From NCBI RefSeq assembly GCF_022842375.1, contig NZ_JALHPR010000009.1:82719-146718 (forward strand): a DNA stretch of 64,000 bases, given 5' to 3'. Below the pieces are notes generated by a model. The model saw nothing but the letters and a program-made list of their open reading frames with translations, searched no databases and was not told the DNA's origin. Position numbers and translations under genes: made by a program. This document shows, one piece after another, positions 19,396-28,895 of the stretch (positions are counted from its first letter, which is position 1; each line of letters opens with the position of its first letter). The DNA is from Elioraea sp. Its GTDB lineage: Bacteria > Pseudomonadota > Alphaproteobacteria > Acetobacterales > Acetobacteraceae.

Positions 19396-20664
19396 TCACG
19401 CCTCGTCATTGTCCTGGTCGTGATGCTGGTCACGATCCTGGTCATGATCCTGGCCGGCACGCGCACCGCCGCCCGGATGCACGGGAAGGTGCAGGCGGAA
19501 CACCGTGCGTCCCGGCGCGCTGTCGCATTCGACGAGCCCACCATGGTCGCCGATGATCTTGGCGACCAGCGCAAGGCCAAGCCCGCTCCCCTGGCGTTTC
19601 GTCGTCACGAACGGGTCGAACAGGTTCGGGCGCAGCGATTCCGGAATGCCGTGGCCCGTATCCTTCACCGACACGACCAGCGGCAGGTGCAGCCGCTTCG
19701 TCGCCCCCGGCACGGCGAGCCTCACGCCATGCTGGTAGGCGGTCGCGAGCTCGATCGTGCCACTCGGGCCGTTGCCCGGCACCTCCGCCACGGCCTCGGC
19801 GGCGTTCTTCACGAGGTTGAGCACGACCTGGATCAGCTGGTCGCGGTTGCCCCAGACGGGCGGCAGCGAGGGGTCATAGGTCTCGACGAAGCGCACATGC
19901 CGCGCAAAGCCCGATTGCGCGAGCCGGCGCACATGCTCGAGCACCTGGTGGATGTTCACCTCGCCACGTTCGATCGGGCGTTCGGAGAAGGTCTCCATCC
20001 GGTCGACCAGCGCGCGGATCCGATCGGCCTCGTCCTGGATCAGCTGCGTGAGCTCGCGATCGGCCTCGGAAACAGAGCTTTCGAGAAGCTGCGCCGCACC
20101 CCGGATGCCGGAGAGCGGGTTCTTCACCTCATGCGCGAGGATCGCGGCCATCCCCGTGACCGAGCGAGCGGCGTTGCGGAAGCCCATCTGCTTCTCGAGC
20201 TTCTGCGGCGTCGAGCCGTCGATCAGCGTCAGCGCCACACAGTCGGCCGCCTCCGGCACCGGCGCGCCATGGACGGTGATGCCGCGCTTGGACAGCCTCG
20301 GGCTCTCGATCGCAAGGTCGTAGTCGGAGACCGAGACGGCGCCGGCAAGCACCTGGGTGATCAGCGCGAAGAGGGGGCTGTCCTCCGGCACCAGCTCGGC
20401 CAGCCTGGTCGCGCGAAGGCTGGTTGACGACAGCGCGAAGAACTCCTCCGCCGCCTGGTTGGCGAAGCGGAACCGCCCCTGCCGGTCAACCACGACGACG
20501 GCGGTGGCGAGTGCGGCGAGGATCGCCTGCGGCTCCGGTGCCGGCGGCGCCTGGGAACGCAGCAGCCGTGCCGGTGGGTCGGCGAACCCGCCCGCGATGT
20601 TCCCGGCCAGCCCTTCGGCCAGCCCGCGCACGACCGACAGCGTCCGCCGTCCTCTTCCGGCCAT
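19396..20664 (-). CDS. ntrB: Nitrogen regulation sensor kinase NtrB
   Basis: Cytoplasmic histidine kinase and phosphatase of NtrC, about 422 aa. The PAS domain (AILAALATAVVVVDRQGRF, seen as ALATAVVVVDRQGRF) is followed by HisKA with LAHEVKNPLSGIRGAAQLL and HATPase_c with LNLVKNAAEAVAE, VKDTGHGIP and GSGLGLALVAKIIGDHGG. Three consecutive ATG codons occur at 20670-20664; GGGAG is best spaced for the third. The C-terminus carries an unusual tail encoded by a 12-bp tandem repeat (see repeat entry). A longer open frame upstream overlaps dusB and is not used. Confidence 0.94.
   Translation of the reverse strand: MAGRGRRTLSVVRGLAEGLAGNIAGGFADPPARLLRSQAPPAPEPQAILAALATAVVVVDRQGRFRFANQAAEEFFALSSTSLRATRLAELVPEDSPLFALITQVLAGAVSVSDYDLAIESPRLSKRGITVHGAPVPEAADCVALTLIDGSTPQKLEKQMGFRNAARSVTGMAAILAHEVKNPLSGIRGAAQLLESSVSEADRELTQLIQDEADRIRALVDRMETFSERPIERGEVNIHQVLEHVRRLAQSGFARHVRFVETYDPSLPPVWGNRDQLIQVVLNLVKNAAEAVAEVPGNGPSGTIELATAYQHGVRLAVPGATKRLHLPLVVSVKDTGHGIPESLRPNLFDPFVTTKRQGSGLGLALVAKIIGDHGGLVECDSAPGRTVFRLHLPVHPGGGARAGQDHDQDRDQHHDQDNDEA
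19405..19452 (-). repeat. Four-copy 12-bp coding repeat at the NtrB C-terminus
   Basis: Four consecutive 12-bp units of the form CAGGAT-CRTGAC encode QDHD, QDRD, QHHD and QDND, ending the protein in a Gln/Asp/His-rich tail before E-A-stop. The first and second units differ at only one base. The tail follows the final HATPase strand and a GGGARAG linker, so it is outside the catalytic fold. Confidence 0.85.
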
Positions 20665-20729
20665 CATCATCTCCCGCTCCCGCTTCCCCGCCCCCCCGGC
20701 AGGGTCCGAATGCACGCTGCTCAATACCC

Positions 20730-21872
20730 TCAGGCAGCCATGAGCGCCGGGGCGCCGCGCGCCTCGGCCTCGATCAATGGCCTGTAGAATCCGTCGATCA
20801 GGGCGGCCACCTCTGCCCGCGTATCGGCGCGGTTGACCGCCGCGCGGAACTCGGCGGAGCCGTGAAGCCCCTTCGAGTACCAGCCGACATGCTTGCGCGC
20901 GAGCCGGACGCCGGGGTTCTCGCCATGGTGGGCGAGCATCGCGTCGTAATGCTCCATCAGCGTCGCGAACTGGTCGGCGAGCGACGGATCGGGCAGGCGC
21001 TCGCCGGTAGCGAGGAAATGCGCGACCTGCGCGAGGATCCAGGGTCGGCCATAGGCGCCGCGGCCGATCATCACGCCATCGGCCCCCGAGAGGGCGAGTG
21101 CCTCGGACGCATCCTCCGGCGTCACGATGTCGCCGTTGACGATCACGGGAAGCCGCGTGGCGGCCTTCACGGAGGCGACGAAGCCCCAGTCGGCGTGGCC
21201 GGTGTAGAACATCTGCCGGGTGCGGCCATGCACCGTCACCATCCTGATGCCGCTCTCCTCCGCGATGCGCGCGAGGTTGGGCGCGTTCAGGCGGGAATGG
21301 TCCCAGCCCATGCGCATCTTGAGCGTGACGGGAACCGAGACGGCGCGCACGGTCGCTTCCAGGATGCGGGCGGCCTGGACCTCGTCCTTCATCAGCGCCG
21401 AGCCCGCGCTCTGCCCGTTCGTGACCTTCTTGACCGGGCAGCCGAAATTGATGTCGACGATCGCCGCCCCGCGATCCTCGTTCAGCTTCGCCGCCTCCGC
21501 CATCGCGGCGGGGTCGCAGCCGGCGAGCTGCACGGACTGGGGCGACCCCTCCTCGTCGGGGTCCGTTGCCGCCATCTTCAGCGTCTGGCGGTTCTCGCGG
21601 ATCATCGCCCAGGAGGCGATCATCTCCGATACCACGAGCCCGGCACCGAGGCGGCGGCAGAGGCGGCGGAACGGCAGGTCGGTCACGCCGGACATCGGGG
21701 CCAGGATCACCGGCAGCGCGATCGTCGCGCGCGGGCCGAGGATGATCGGCGCCAACCGGCCAGTGGCGCGCTGGGGACGGTCGGCCCGCTGGGGGCGGGC
21801 CTCTGGCTCGTCCGGGGCAGTGTCTGCACAGCCCTGGGTCAGCGCGGCGGTATGTGACGCATCGTTGCTCAT
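20730..21872 (-). CDS. dusB: tRNA dihydrouridine synthase DusB (NifR3)
   Basis: FMN enzyme of 380 aa that reduces uridine in tRNA. Visible features are the APMSGVTDLPFR start, IDINFGCPVKKVTNGQSAGSALM (with the catalytic Cys in FGCPVKKV), VTLKMRMGWD, VTVHGRTRQM, IVNGDI and GVMIGRGAYGRPW. The ATG at 21872 gives an extended N-terminus of about 50 residues (SNDASHTAALTQG...), rich in Arg/Pro and probably disordered. It is the head of dusB-ntrB-ntrC-ntrY-ntrX, an order conserved in alphaproteobacteria. It is divergent from ispDF with 100 bases between. Confidence 0.94.
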   Translation of the reverse strand: MSNDASHTAALTQGCADTAPDEPEARPQRADRPQRATGRLAPIILGPRATIALPVILAPMSGVTDLPFRRLCRRLGAGLVVSEMIASWAMIRENRQTLKMAATDPDEEGSPQSVQLAGCDPAAMAEAAKLNEDRGAAIVDINFGCPVKKVTNGQSAGSALMKDEVQAARILEATVRAVSVPVTLKMRMGWDHSRLNAPNLARIAEESGIRMVTVHGRTRQMFYTGHADWGFVASVKAATRLPVIVNGDIVTPEDASEALALSGADGVMIGRGAYGRPWILAQVAHFLATGERLPDPSLADQFATLMEHYDAMLAHHGENPGVRLARKHVGWYSKGLHGSAEFRAAVNRADTRAEVAALIDGFYRPLIEAEARGAPALMAA

Positions 21873-21972
21873 GATTTGGGCAACGTAGTGGCCCCCGGCT
21901 CTCTTCGCAATGCGGCATCGGCGCGGGATCGGGCATTTGCAGCCGCGCGCCAACCGGTTAGCCTGCGCCTGC

Positions 21973-23127
21973 ATGCGGACCGTGGCCCTCATCCTCGCCG
22001 CCGGGCGTGGTCAACGCCTGGGTGCTGCGACCCCCAAGCAGTTCCTGAGCCTTGCCGGCGCGCCGCTGCTGCGCCACGCGGCGCTGGCCTTCCTGCGCCA
22101 TCCGCGCATCGATGCCGTGCGCATCGTGGGCGACGCTGCCGCCGCGGCCGACGCGCTGGCCGGCCTCGCCATACCCCCTGCCACGCCTGGGGGCGCAAGC
22201 CGGCAGGAGAGCGCGCTCGCCGGCCTCGCTGCGCTTGCCGCCGATGCGCCCGGGATCGTGCTGATCCATGACGCGGCGCGTCCCTGCGTGCCTGCTGCCG
22301 TGATCGATGCGGTGCTCGATGCGCTCGATGCAGGTGCTGCCGCCGCCATCCCGGCCGTCGCCGTCACCGATACGCTCAAGCGCGACAAGGGCGGCCTGGT
22401 GGGCGAGACGGTGCCGCGCGACGGGCTGGTCAGGGTGCAGACGCCGCAGGGCTTCCGGTTCGCCGCCATCCTCGCCGCGCACGAAAAGGCCGCCGGCCAG
22501 GCATTGACCGACGATGCGGCGGTGGCGGAGGCAGCGGGGCTTGCCGTGCGCCTGGTTCCCGGGTCAGAGGAAAACATCAAGGTGACGGTTCCAGGCGATC
22601 TCGCCCGCGCGGAGGCGCTGCTCGGCGCCAGGGTCGTGTCCAGCCTGATCCCGCGCATCGGCACGGGGTTCGACGTCCACCGCCTGGTCGAGGGGCGGCC
22701 GCTCGTGCTCTGCGGCATCACCATCCCTCACCCGCTCGGGCTTGCGGGACATTCCGATGCCGATGTGGGCATCCATGCGCTGTGCGACGCGATCTACGGC
22801 GCGCTCGCCGAGGGCGATATCGGGGTGCATTTCCCACCCAGCCAGGCGCGCTGGAAGGACGCCGACAGCGCTGCCTTCCTCCGCCACGCCGCTGGCCGCG
22901 TGGCGGCGCGTCAGGGGCGGATTGCGCATGTCGACGTCACGCTCATCTGCGAGCGGCCGAAGATCTCGCCCCATGCCGCTGACATGCGGGCGCGCCTCGC
23001 CGGGCTCATGGGCATCGGCGTCGAGGCGGTGTCGGTGAAGGCGACGACGTCCGAACGCCTGGGCTTCACCGGCCGCGGCGAGGGGATCGCGGCGCAGGCT
23101 GCGGCGACGGTGCTGCTGCCGGCCTAG
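21973..23127 (+). CDS. ispDF: Bifunctional IspD/IspF enzyme (MEP pathway)
   Basis: Fusion of 384 aa catalysing two steps of isoprenoid synthesis: CTP addition to methylerythritol 4-phosphate and formation of the 2,4-cyclodiphosphate. The IspD half has [29 protein letters not shown] and TPQGFR. The IspF half begins near residue 225 with [11 protein letters not shown] (zinc Asp/His) and continues with [26 protein letters not shown] and [16 protein letters not shown]. The intermediate kinase IspE is not in the window. The ATG at 21973 is the only start giving the canonical N-terminus. Confidence 0.97.
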   Translation: MRTVALILAAGRGQRLGAATPKQFLSLAGAPLLRHAALAFLRHPRIDAVRIVGDAAAAADALAGLAIPPATPGGASRQESALAGLAALAADAPGIVLIHDAARPCVPAAVIDAVLDALDAGAAAAIPAVAVTDTLKRDKGGLVGETVPRDGLVRVQTPQGFRFAAILAAHEKAAGQALTDDAAVAEAAGLAVRLVPGSEENIKVTVPGDLARAEALLGARVVSSLIPRIGTGFDVHRLVEGRPLVLCGITIPHPLGLAGHSDADVGIHALCDAIYGALAEGDIGVHFPPSQARWKDADSAAFLRHAAGRVAARQGRIAHVDVTLICERPKISPHAADMRARLAGLMGIGVEAVSVKATTSERLGFTGRGEGIAAQAAATVLLPA

Positions 23128-23145
23128 ACGACGCGGCCAGACCGC

Positions 23146-23169
23146 CCGGCCAGGAAGCCGGCCAGGAAG
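23146..23169. repeat. Two tandem 12-bp copies after ispDF
   Basis: CCGGCCAGGAAG occurs twice head-to-tail, followed by a partial third copy, in the short gap between ispDF and the lipoprotein gene. There is no coding or regulatory assignment. Confidence 0.6.
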
Positions 23170-23237
23170 CCGGGCCCGACACACGTCTGCAACGCCCCGG
23201 CAACGCTTCTGCAAGGCGATAAGCGCAGTCTCGCGCC

Positions 23238-23858
23238 ATGCGCCGCGTTCCACTCTCAGCGATCGCCCTTGCCGCAGCCATCGCGGGCTGCGCAGGCCCC
23301 GTGGCGCGGGTCGAACCGACCAGCCTGCAACGCGCCGGCGCGCTGCGCACGGGAAGCGGCTTCGCTGTCGGCGACAGCCAGACGATCGCCACCGCCTGGC
23401 ATGTCGTGCGGGGCTGCGGCATCATCATGGTGGCCGATGGGCATCGCCACGTCGCGGCCGAGGTGGTGTGGCGGGACCCGCAGCGCGACCTCGCACTCCT
23501 GCGGGCGGAGGCGCCGACGCGACTCTTCGCCCATGATGCAGGCGTGGCCGATGCGCATGCCAGCGTGCGCGCGGTGCCGCCCGATTCGCTCTCCGCACCG
23601 CTCCGCGGCTCCGTGCTTGGCCCCTCCCCGGCCTGGCCTGGCCTCGTCGAGGTGGTATTGGACAGGCCGCTGCCGGATGGCGCGAGCGGTGCGCCGCTGC
23701 TCACCGAGACTGGTGCCGCGGTGGCAGTGCTGGTCGGCCGCTGGTCGATGCAGCAGAACCTCGCACTCGCCTCCCCCCTCCCGCGGAGCGAGGCGGCTCC
23801 CGCGAAGGTCCCGCGCACCGGCGCGGCGGTGGCGCGGATCAGCTGCTCGCGGTCCTGA
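23238..23858 (+). CDS. Trypsin-like serine protease-fold lipoprotein
   Basis: A 206-aa predicted lipoprotein. The signal peptide ends in the lipobox AAIAGC, placing the protein in the envelope. The mature part looks like a compact trypsin/HtrA-type fold: His in IATAWHVVRGCG, Asp in PQRDLALLRAE and Ser in LPDGASGAPLLTETG occupy the expected triad order. It is short, without a PDZ domain. The protease assignment rests on motif order; activity and substrate are unknown. It stands alone downstream of ispDF. Confidence 0.72.
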   Translation: MRRVPLSAIALAAAIAGCAGPVARVEPTSLQRAGALRTGSGFAVGDSQTIATAWHVVRGCGIIMVADGHRHVAAEVVWRDPQRDLALLRAEAPTRLFAHDAGVADAHASVRAVPPDSLSAPLRGSVLGPSPAWPGLVEVVLDRPLPDGASGAPLLTETGAAVAVLVGRWSMQQNLALASPLPRSEAAPAKVPRTGAAVARISCSRS

Positions 23859-23907
23859 ACGGCAGCACCTTGCTGCAGGATGCGATGCAATTTGCAACAC
23901 CACTGAC

Positions 23908-23942
23908 AAAAAAAGCGGGACCAGGAGAACTCCGGGTCCCGC
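23908..23942 (-). terminator. Rho-independent terminator on minus strand
   Basis: On the minus strand GCGGGACC, an 11-base loop and GGTCCCGC form a perfect 8-bp stem followed by TTTTTTT. It lies about 110 bases past the mmcB stop and would also face the end of the plus-strand lipoprotein gene. It is one of the few U-tract terminators in this GC-rich window. Confidence 0.85.
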
Positions 23943-24051
23943 AAGGCAAGGTTGAGGAAGGCTTAGCTGCCGGCCGCGGGCGATGCCAACGACCGACAAG
24001 GTTTCACCCCGCAAGCCCCGTGCCAGTTTCGCTTCCCATTTCCCGCCGGCA

Positions 24052-24525
24052 TCAATCCGGCGCGAGGCTCCGCTGCTGCCCGGCCGGATCGGCCACGGCT
24101 TCCGCCCGCAGCGCGCCGAGGCGGGCGAGTCGCAACGTGATCGCCCGACGCCGCGCCGGCGCGAGCGGATGCGAAGGGGGCTCGCGCAGTACCACCCCAT
24201 CCCACGCATCGGCGATGATCAGCCCAGGTTCCGCCGGCAGCAGGGCAAGCGGGAAGTCACGGTCGACCGCGAAGCAGAACCGGTCGCACCAGGCGAGATA
24301 GTCCTGCCACTTGCCGTCGGTCAGGAAGTCGCGCGCGCACGACTTCACCTCGACGATCATGATCGTGCCGTCGGCGGCAAGCCCAACGAGATCGGCCCGC
24401 CTGCCATCGGCGAGCTTCACCTCGCGCAGCACGGCAAGCCCGTGCTGGCCAAGCAGCCGCGCCGCCCCGAGCGTGACGGCAGCGGTGCGGGCAGGCGCGG
24501 CGACGGGATCGGGCAGCGTGACCAT
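24052..24525 (-). CDS. mmcB: MmcB family DNA repair protein
   Basis: A 157-aa protein of the MmcB/DUF2 restriction-endonuclease-like fold. It carries AARLLGQHGLAVLREVKLADGRRADL, split as GLAVLREVKL and GRRADLVGL, then MIVEVKSCARDFLTDGKWQDY (as VEVKSCARDF and DGKWQDYL), matching the E-x-K nuclease-type core. Caulobacter MmcB is involved in ImuABC-dependent mutagenesis. No imuABC is adjacent. The ATG at 24525 is chosen; the open frame extends further upstream without homologous sequence. Confidence 0.85.
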   Translation of the reverse strand: MVTLPDPVAAPARTAAVTLGAARLLGQHGLAVLREVKLADGRRADLVGLAADGTIMIVEVKSCARDFLTDGKWQDYLAWCDRFCFAVDRDFPLALLPAEPGLIIADAWDGVVLREPPSHPLAPARRRAITLRLARLGALRAEAVADPAGQQRSLAPD

Positions 24526-24614
24526 GCCGGGGAAGGATAGCCGACGCGGTGGGCAGGCCGCATCCCTCGCCCCGGCCCCTTGCCTGAACGGCGGATCGGA
24601 CGTAACCGCATACG

Positions 24615-25631
24615 ATGGCAACCGAACGACTGACCCTCGACGCGGCCGAGAGCCTGGGCATCACCGCGCTGCGGCGGGCCGGCGCCTCGCCCGATGCTGC
24701 GTCCCACACCGCCCACATGCTCGCACTCGCCGATCTCGATGGCATCGCCAGCCACGGCCTCTCCCGCCTGCCGGCCTACGCCGCGCAGCTTCGCTCGGGC
24801 AAGATCAAGGGCAGCGCCGCGCCGGCCGTCTCGCGCCCCGCGGCGGGGACCGTCGCGGTCGATGCCGATGACGGGCTCGCCTACCCGGCGATCGCGCTTG
24901 GCCTCTCCTGGATGGCCTCCCTGCTCCCGGCCCAGGGCGTCGTCGCCTGCGGGGTGCGCAACAGCCACCACGCCGGTGCGATGGGCCTGTTCGTGGAGGA
25001 CCTTGCTCGCGAGACGGCCGGCTTCGTCATCGCCTTCACCAACAGCCCCGCCGCCATCCCGCCCGCCGGCAGCGGCACGCCGCTGTTCGGCACCAACCCC
25101 ATCGCCTTCGCCTGCCCCGTGCCGGGGCGTGACCCGTTGGTGATCGACCTCTCGCTCTCGGTCGTGGCGCGCGGGCGCATCATGGTCGCGGCCCAGAAGG
25201 GAGAGGCGATCCCGGAAGGCTGGGCCGTCGATGCCAGTGGCGCACCAACGACCGATGCCGCCGCTGCACTTGGCGGGGCGATGCTGCCGATCGGCGGTGC
25301 GAAGGGAGCCGCGCTGGTGCTGATGGTCGAGTTGCTGACCGCAGGCCTCACCGCCTCGAACGCGGGTTTCGAGGCGTCGTCATTCCTCGACGACAAGGGA
25401 GGGCCGCCGCGCATCGGGCAGAGTTTCATCGCGATCGCCCCAGGTGCTGTCGGCGGCAATGCCCAGGCCGTCACCGCCCGGGTGGCAGCGATCACCGCGC
25501 GGGTGCTGGAGGAGCCCGGGACCAGGCTCCCGGGCGACCGTCGGCTGGCTACGCGCGCGGCGAACCGCGCGAACGGAATCCCCTACCCGGCGGCGTTGCT
25601 CGCGACGCTGCGCGAACTCGCGGCAGGTTAG
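24615..25631 (+). CDS. Ldh family (malate/L-lactate dehydrogenase-like) oxidoreductase
   Basis: NAD(P)-dependent enzyme of 338 aa. The family signature regions are DGIASHGLSRLPAY near the N-terminus, GVRNSHHAGAMGLF with its active-site histidine, GTNPIAFACP and the late PIGGAKGAAL. Relatives reduce pyruvate, oxaloacetate, ureidoglycolate or 2,3-diketogulonate; the substrate is not clear here. It is divergent from mmcB (89-base gap) and convergent with phoB, their stop codons overlapping. Confidence 0.9.
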   Translation: MATERLTLDAAESLGITALRRAGASPDAASHTAHMLALADLDGIASHGLSRLPAYAAQLRSGKIKGSAAPAVSRPAAGTVAVDADDGLAYPAIALGLSWMASLLPAQGVVACGVRNSHHAGAMGLFVEDLARETAGFVIAFTNSPAAIPPAGSGTPLFGTNPIAFACPVPGRDPLVIDLSLSVVARGRIMVAAQKGEAIPEGWAVDASGAPTTDAAAALGGAMLPIGGAKGAALVLMVELLTAGLTASNAGFEASSFLDDKGGPPRIGQSFIAIAPGAVGGNAQAVTARVAAITARVLEEPGTRLPGDRRLATRAANRANGIPYPAALLATLRELAAG

Positions 25632-26326
25632 CCGGACGGCTCCGTGTCGAGCGCGTAGCCTGCCGCGCGCACGGTGCGGATCACGTCGAGCTCATCCGGG
25701 CCGTTCAGGCTTTTCCGCAGGCGGCGGATGTGGACGTCGACCGTGCGCGGCTCGACATGGATGTCGGGGCCCCACACCGCATCGAGCAGTTCCTCGCGCG
25801 AGAACACGCGGCCGGCGTGCTGCATGAAGAACTCGAGCAGGCGGAATTCGGTCGGCCCGAGATGCACCGATCGCCCCTGCCGCTGCACGCGGTGGGCGGC
25901 AAGGTCCATCGTGATGTCGTGGAACTTCAGCGTGCCCTTGGCCGGTGTCGCGCCTGAGCGGCGGAGCAGGGCGCGGATGCGCGCGAGCAGCGTCTCCATC
26001 GGGAAGGGCTTGGTGATGTAGTCATCCGCGCCGGTGTTGAGGCCGCGCACGGCATCGGCATCCTCGGCGCGTGCGGTGACCATGATCACCGGCAGGTCGC
26101 GCGTGCCCGGCTTGCGCCGGATCTGGCGGCACACCTCGATGCCCGACATCGCCGGCAGCATCCAGTCAAGCAGCACGAGATCGGGCTTCACCTCGGCGAT
26201 CTTGGTAAGCGCTTCCTGACCGTCGGTCGCCTCCTCGACGCGGAAGCCCTGCTTCTCGAGGTTGTAGCGAAGCATCGTCACGAGCGGCGCCTCGTCCTCG
26301 ACCACCAGGATCAGGGGCTTCATCAT
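25628..26326 (-). CDS. phoB: Phosphate regulon response regulator PhoB
   Basis: A 232-aa OmpR/PhoB regulator. The receiver has VVEDE and the phospho-Asp (residue 54) in LVLLDWMLP, then TARAEDADAVRGLNTGADDYITKPF in parts, with Thr and Lys switch residues. The winged helix has the DNA-binding stretch SREELLDAVWG and EPRTVDVHIRRLRK. Two adjacent ATGs (26326 and 26323) make the start uncertain by one residue. It lies at the end of the pst-phoU cluster; no phoR follows or precedes it in the window, unlike many relatives. Confidence 0.96.
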   Translation of the reverse strand: MMKPLILVVEDEAPLVTMLRYNLEKQGFRVEEATDGQEALTKIAEVKPDLVLLDWMLPAMSGIEVCRQIRRKPGTRDLPVIMVTARAEDADAVRGLNTGADDYITKPFPMETLLARIRALLRRSGATPAKGTLKFHDITMDLAAHRVQRQGRSVHLGPTEFRLLEFFMQHAGRVFSREELLDAVWGPDIHVEPRTVDVHIRRLRKSLNGPDELDVIRTVRAAGYALDTEPSG

Positions 26327-26360
26327 GCTCGCGATCGTCGCCGCTGCACTCTGCGTCGGT

Positions 26361-27086
26361 TCAAGGCGCACGGCCCGTCTCCCCCATGTCGGCAGAGGCG
26401 AGGGCAGAGGTGTCGCCCTTCGGCCGCATGCCCGAGGGCTCCTCGCCCACCACGGCGAAATGGATGATCTCGGCGATGTTGGTCGCATGGTCGCCGATGC
26501 GCTCGAGGTTCTTGGCGATGAACAGCAGGTGCGTGCACGGCGTGATGTTGCGCGGATCCTCCATCATGTAGGTCAGCAGCGTGCGGAACAGCGCGCTGTA
26601 CATCTCGTCCACCGGCTCGTCGCGGCGCCACACCTCCATCGCCTTCGCGGCATCGTCGGTGGCGAAGGCATCGAGCGTGTCCTTCAGCATCTCCTGCACC
26701 ATGCGGCTCATCCGCTCGAGCGGGCCCATCGAGACCTGCGGCGGCATCTGCGCCAGCACGATCGAACGCTTGGCGACATTGGCGGCATAGTCGCCCACCC
26801 GCTCGAGGTCGGAGGCGATGCGCATCGCCGCGACGATCAGGCGGAGGTCGGATGCGACCGGCTGGCGCAGCGCCAGCAGCTTCACCACATGGTGCGCGAT
26901 GTCGCGGTCGAGCGCGTCGACCTGCGGGTCGGCCTCCACCACCCGCGAGGCGAGGCCGACATCGCGGCGAACCATGGCGTTCGTGGCCTGGGAGAGCTGG
27001 TTCTCGACCATGCCGCCCATCCGGGCGATCAGGTCGCGGAGCATGCGAAGCTCCTCCTGGTATGCCTTCACGATGTGCTCGCTCAC
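26361..27086 (-). CDS. phoU: Phosphate signalling protein PhoU
   Basis: A 241-aa protein with two three-helix PhoU repeats. Each repeat ends in the E/DxxxD metal motif: RIASDLERVGDYAANVAKR in the first and AKNLERIGDHATNIAE in the second. PhoU links the PstSCAB transporter to PhoR/PhoB and represses the Pho regulon in phosphate excess. The acidic C-terminus (VVGEEPSG onward) is an extension past the core. It lies between pstB and phoB, 34 bases from the latter. Confidence 0.97.
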   Translation of the reverse strand: MSEHIVKAYQEELRMLRDLIARMGGMVENQLSQATNAMVRRDVGLASRVVEADPQVDALDRDIAHHVVKLLALRQPVASDLRLIVAAMRIASDLERVGDYAANVAKRSIVLAQMPPQVSMGPLERMSRMVQEMLKDTLDAFATDDAAKAMEVWRRDEPVDEMYSALFRTLLTYMMEDPRNITPCTHLLFIAKNLERIGDHATNIAEIIHFAVVGEEPSGMRPKGDTSALASADMGETGRAP

Positions 27087-27111
27087 GTCTGCGCTCCCTT
27101 CTGCCCGGCGT

Positions 27112-27972
27112 TCAGCTGAAGCGCCCGGTGATGTATTCCTGCGTCTTCGGGTGCTTCGGGCGGGTGAAGAGATCGGCCGCGGGTGCGACCTCGATCATCT
27201 CGCCCAGGAAGAAGAACGCCACCTGGTCGGCGCAGCGTGCAGCCTGCTGCATGTTGTGCGTGACGATCACGATGGTGAAGTCGCGCTTCAGCTCGTCGAT
27301 CAGCTCCTCGATCTTCAACGTCGAGATCGGGTCGAGCGCCGAGGTCGGCTCGTCGAACAGGATCACCTCGGGCTTCACCGCGATGGTGCGCGCGATGCAG
27401 AGGCGCTGCTGCTGGCCGCCCGAGAGGCCCATGGCGTTGGTGTGCAGCCGGTCCTTCGCCTCGTCCCAGATGGCGGCGCGGCGGAGCGACCACTCGACGC
27501 GCTCGTCCATGTCGCGCTTGGACAGTTTCTCATGAAGCTTGATCCCGAAGGCGACGTTCTCATAGATCGTCATCGGGAACGGCGTCGGCTTCTGGAACAC
27601 CATGCCGATGCGCGCGCGCAGGAAGTTCAGGTCGACCTTGTCGCTGATGATGTTCTCGCCATCCATCAGCACCTCGCCGGTCGCGCGCTGGCCCGGGTAG
27701 AGGCTGAACATCCGGTTCAGCACGCGCAGCAGCGTCGACTTGCCGCAGCCCGACGGGCCGATCATCCCCGTCACCTGGCGCTCGGGAAAACGCAGGTTGA
27801 CCGACTTCAGCGCACGGTTGTCGCCGTAGAAGAAGTCGAGGTTCCGGCACTCGATGCGCGCGGTGTTCAACTCCTCGGTCGAGCGGGCGGTCATGCCGCC
27901 GAAGCTGCGCGTGGTGCCCGGATCGGCCACGACCGTCGCGGGCTGGCTGTCGTTGCTCATGGTCTCGCTCAT
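27112..27972 (-). CDS. pstB: Phosphate ABC transporter ATP-binding protein
   Basis: ATPase of the PstSCAB importer, 286 aa. Walker [14 protein letters not shown]-loop [13 protein letters not shown] signature [13 protein letters not shown], Walker [13 protein letters not shown] and the switch His in [14 protein letters not shown] are all present. An N-terminal extension of about 37 residues ([14 protein letters not shown]...) precedes the core, somewhat longer than in E. coli. The ATG overlaps the pstA stop. Confidence 0.97.
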   Translation of the reverse strand: MSETMSNDSQPATVVADPGTTRSFGGMTARSTEELNTARIECRNLDFFYGDNRALKSVNLRFPERQVTGMIGPSGCGKSTLLRVLNRMFSLYPGQRATGEVLMDGENIISDKVDLNFLRARIGMVFQKPTPFPMTIYENVAFGIKLHEKLSKRDMDERVEWSLRRAAIWDEAKDRLHTNAMGLSGGQQQRLCIARTIAVKPEVILFDEPTSALDPISTLKIEELIDELKRDFTIVIVTHNMQQAARCADQVAFFFLGEMIEVAPAADLFTRPKHPKTQEYITGRFS

Positions 27973-28865
27973 TTCTTGGAAGGTTCCGTCCGGATGACGT
28001 AGCGGGCAAGGATGTTCAGCGCGAGCACGGCGATCGTGATGATCAGCGCGCCGACCCAGGCGAGCGCGATCCAGTCGTCATACGGGCTCGCGGCGTACTG
28101 GTAGATCGTGATCGGCAGGCTCGGCATCGCCTCGTTCAGGTTGGTCGACCAGTTGAGGTTGCCGAGCGAGGTGAACAGCAGCGGCGCCGTTTCGCCCGCG
28201 ATCCGCGCGATCGCCAGCAGCACGCCGGTGATGATGCCCTGCATCGCCGCGCGGTAGCAGACGAAGCGGATCATCACCCACTTGGGCGAGCCGAGGCCGA
28301 TGGCTGCCTCGCGCAGCGTATCGGGGATCAGCCGCAGCATGTCCTCGGTCGTGCGCACGACGACGGGGATGACGATGATCGCGAGTGCGGCGACGCCGGC
28401 CCAGCCGGAGAACCCGCCGGTGTTGATCACGATCAGCTGGTAGACGAACAGGCCGATCAGGATCGACGGCGCGGAGAGCAGGATGTCGGAGACGAACCGC
28501 ACCACGTTGCCGAGCCAGGTGTTGCGCGCGTACTCGGCGAGATAGGTGCCGACGAGCAGCCCGATCGGCGCCCCGATCGCGGTGCCGAGCGCTGTCTGGA
28601 TCAGCGTTCCCACCATCGCGTTGAGCAGGCCGCCATTGCTGCCCGGCGGTGCGGTGGAGAGTGTGAACACGCTGAGGTTGAACGCCGCGAAGCCACGGCC
28701 GAACAGCGTGACCAGCAGCCACGCCAGGAAGAAGAGGCCGATCGCCGTGGACACGTAGGCGAACACCGAGACCACCCGGTCGATCCGCTTGCGCCGGCGG
28801 CCGAGCGCGGAGTTCGCCTGGCGCATCGGGCGGGGAACGGTGGCGGTGGGAACTGCGTCAGCCAT
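27969..28865 (-). CDS. pstA: Phosphate ABC transporter permease PstA
   Basis: Inner-membrane permease of 298 aa with about six helices. The EAA-like loop is visible as [20 protein letters not shown], read in parts [10 protein letters not shown] and WVMIRFV. A basic N-terminus ([11 protein letters not shown]) precedes the first helix [18 protein letters not shown]. It forms the channel with PstC. It starts 30 bases after the pstC stop and overlaps pstB by four bases. Confidence 0.95.
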   Translation of the reverse strand: MADAVPTATVPRPMRQANSALGRRRKRIDRVVSVFAYVSTAIGLFFLAWLLVTLFGRGFAAFNLSVFTLSTAPPGSNGGLLNAMVGTLIQTALGTAIGAPIGLLVGTYLAEYARNTWLGNVVRFVSDILLSAPSILIGLFVYQLIVINTGGFSGWAGVAALAIIVIPVVVRTTEDMLRLIPDTLREAAIGLGSPKWVMIRFVCYRAAMQGIITGVLLAIARIAGETAPLLFTSLGNLNWSTNLNEAMPSLPITIYQYAASPYDDWIALAWVGALIITIAVLALNILARYVIRTEPSKK

Positions 28866-28895
28866 TGGTCATGTTCCCCTGATCGCTTTCCTGGG

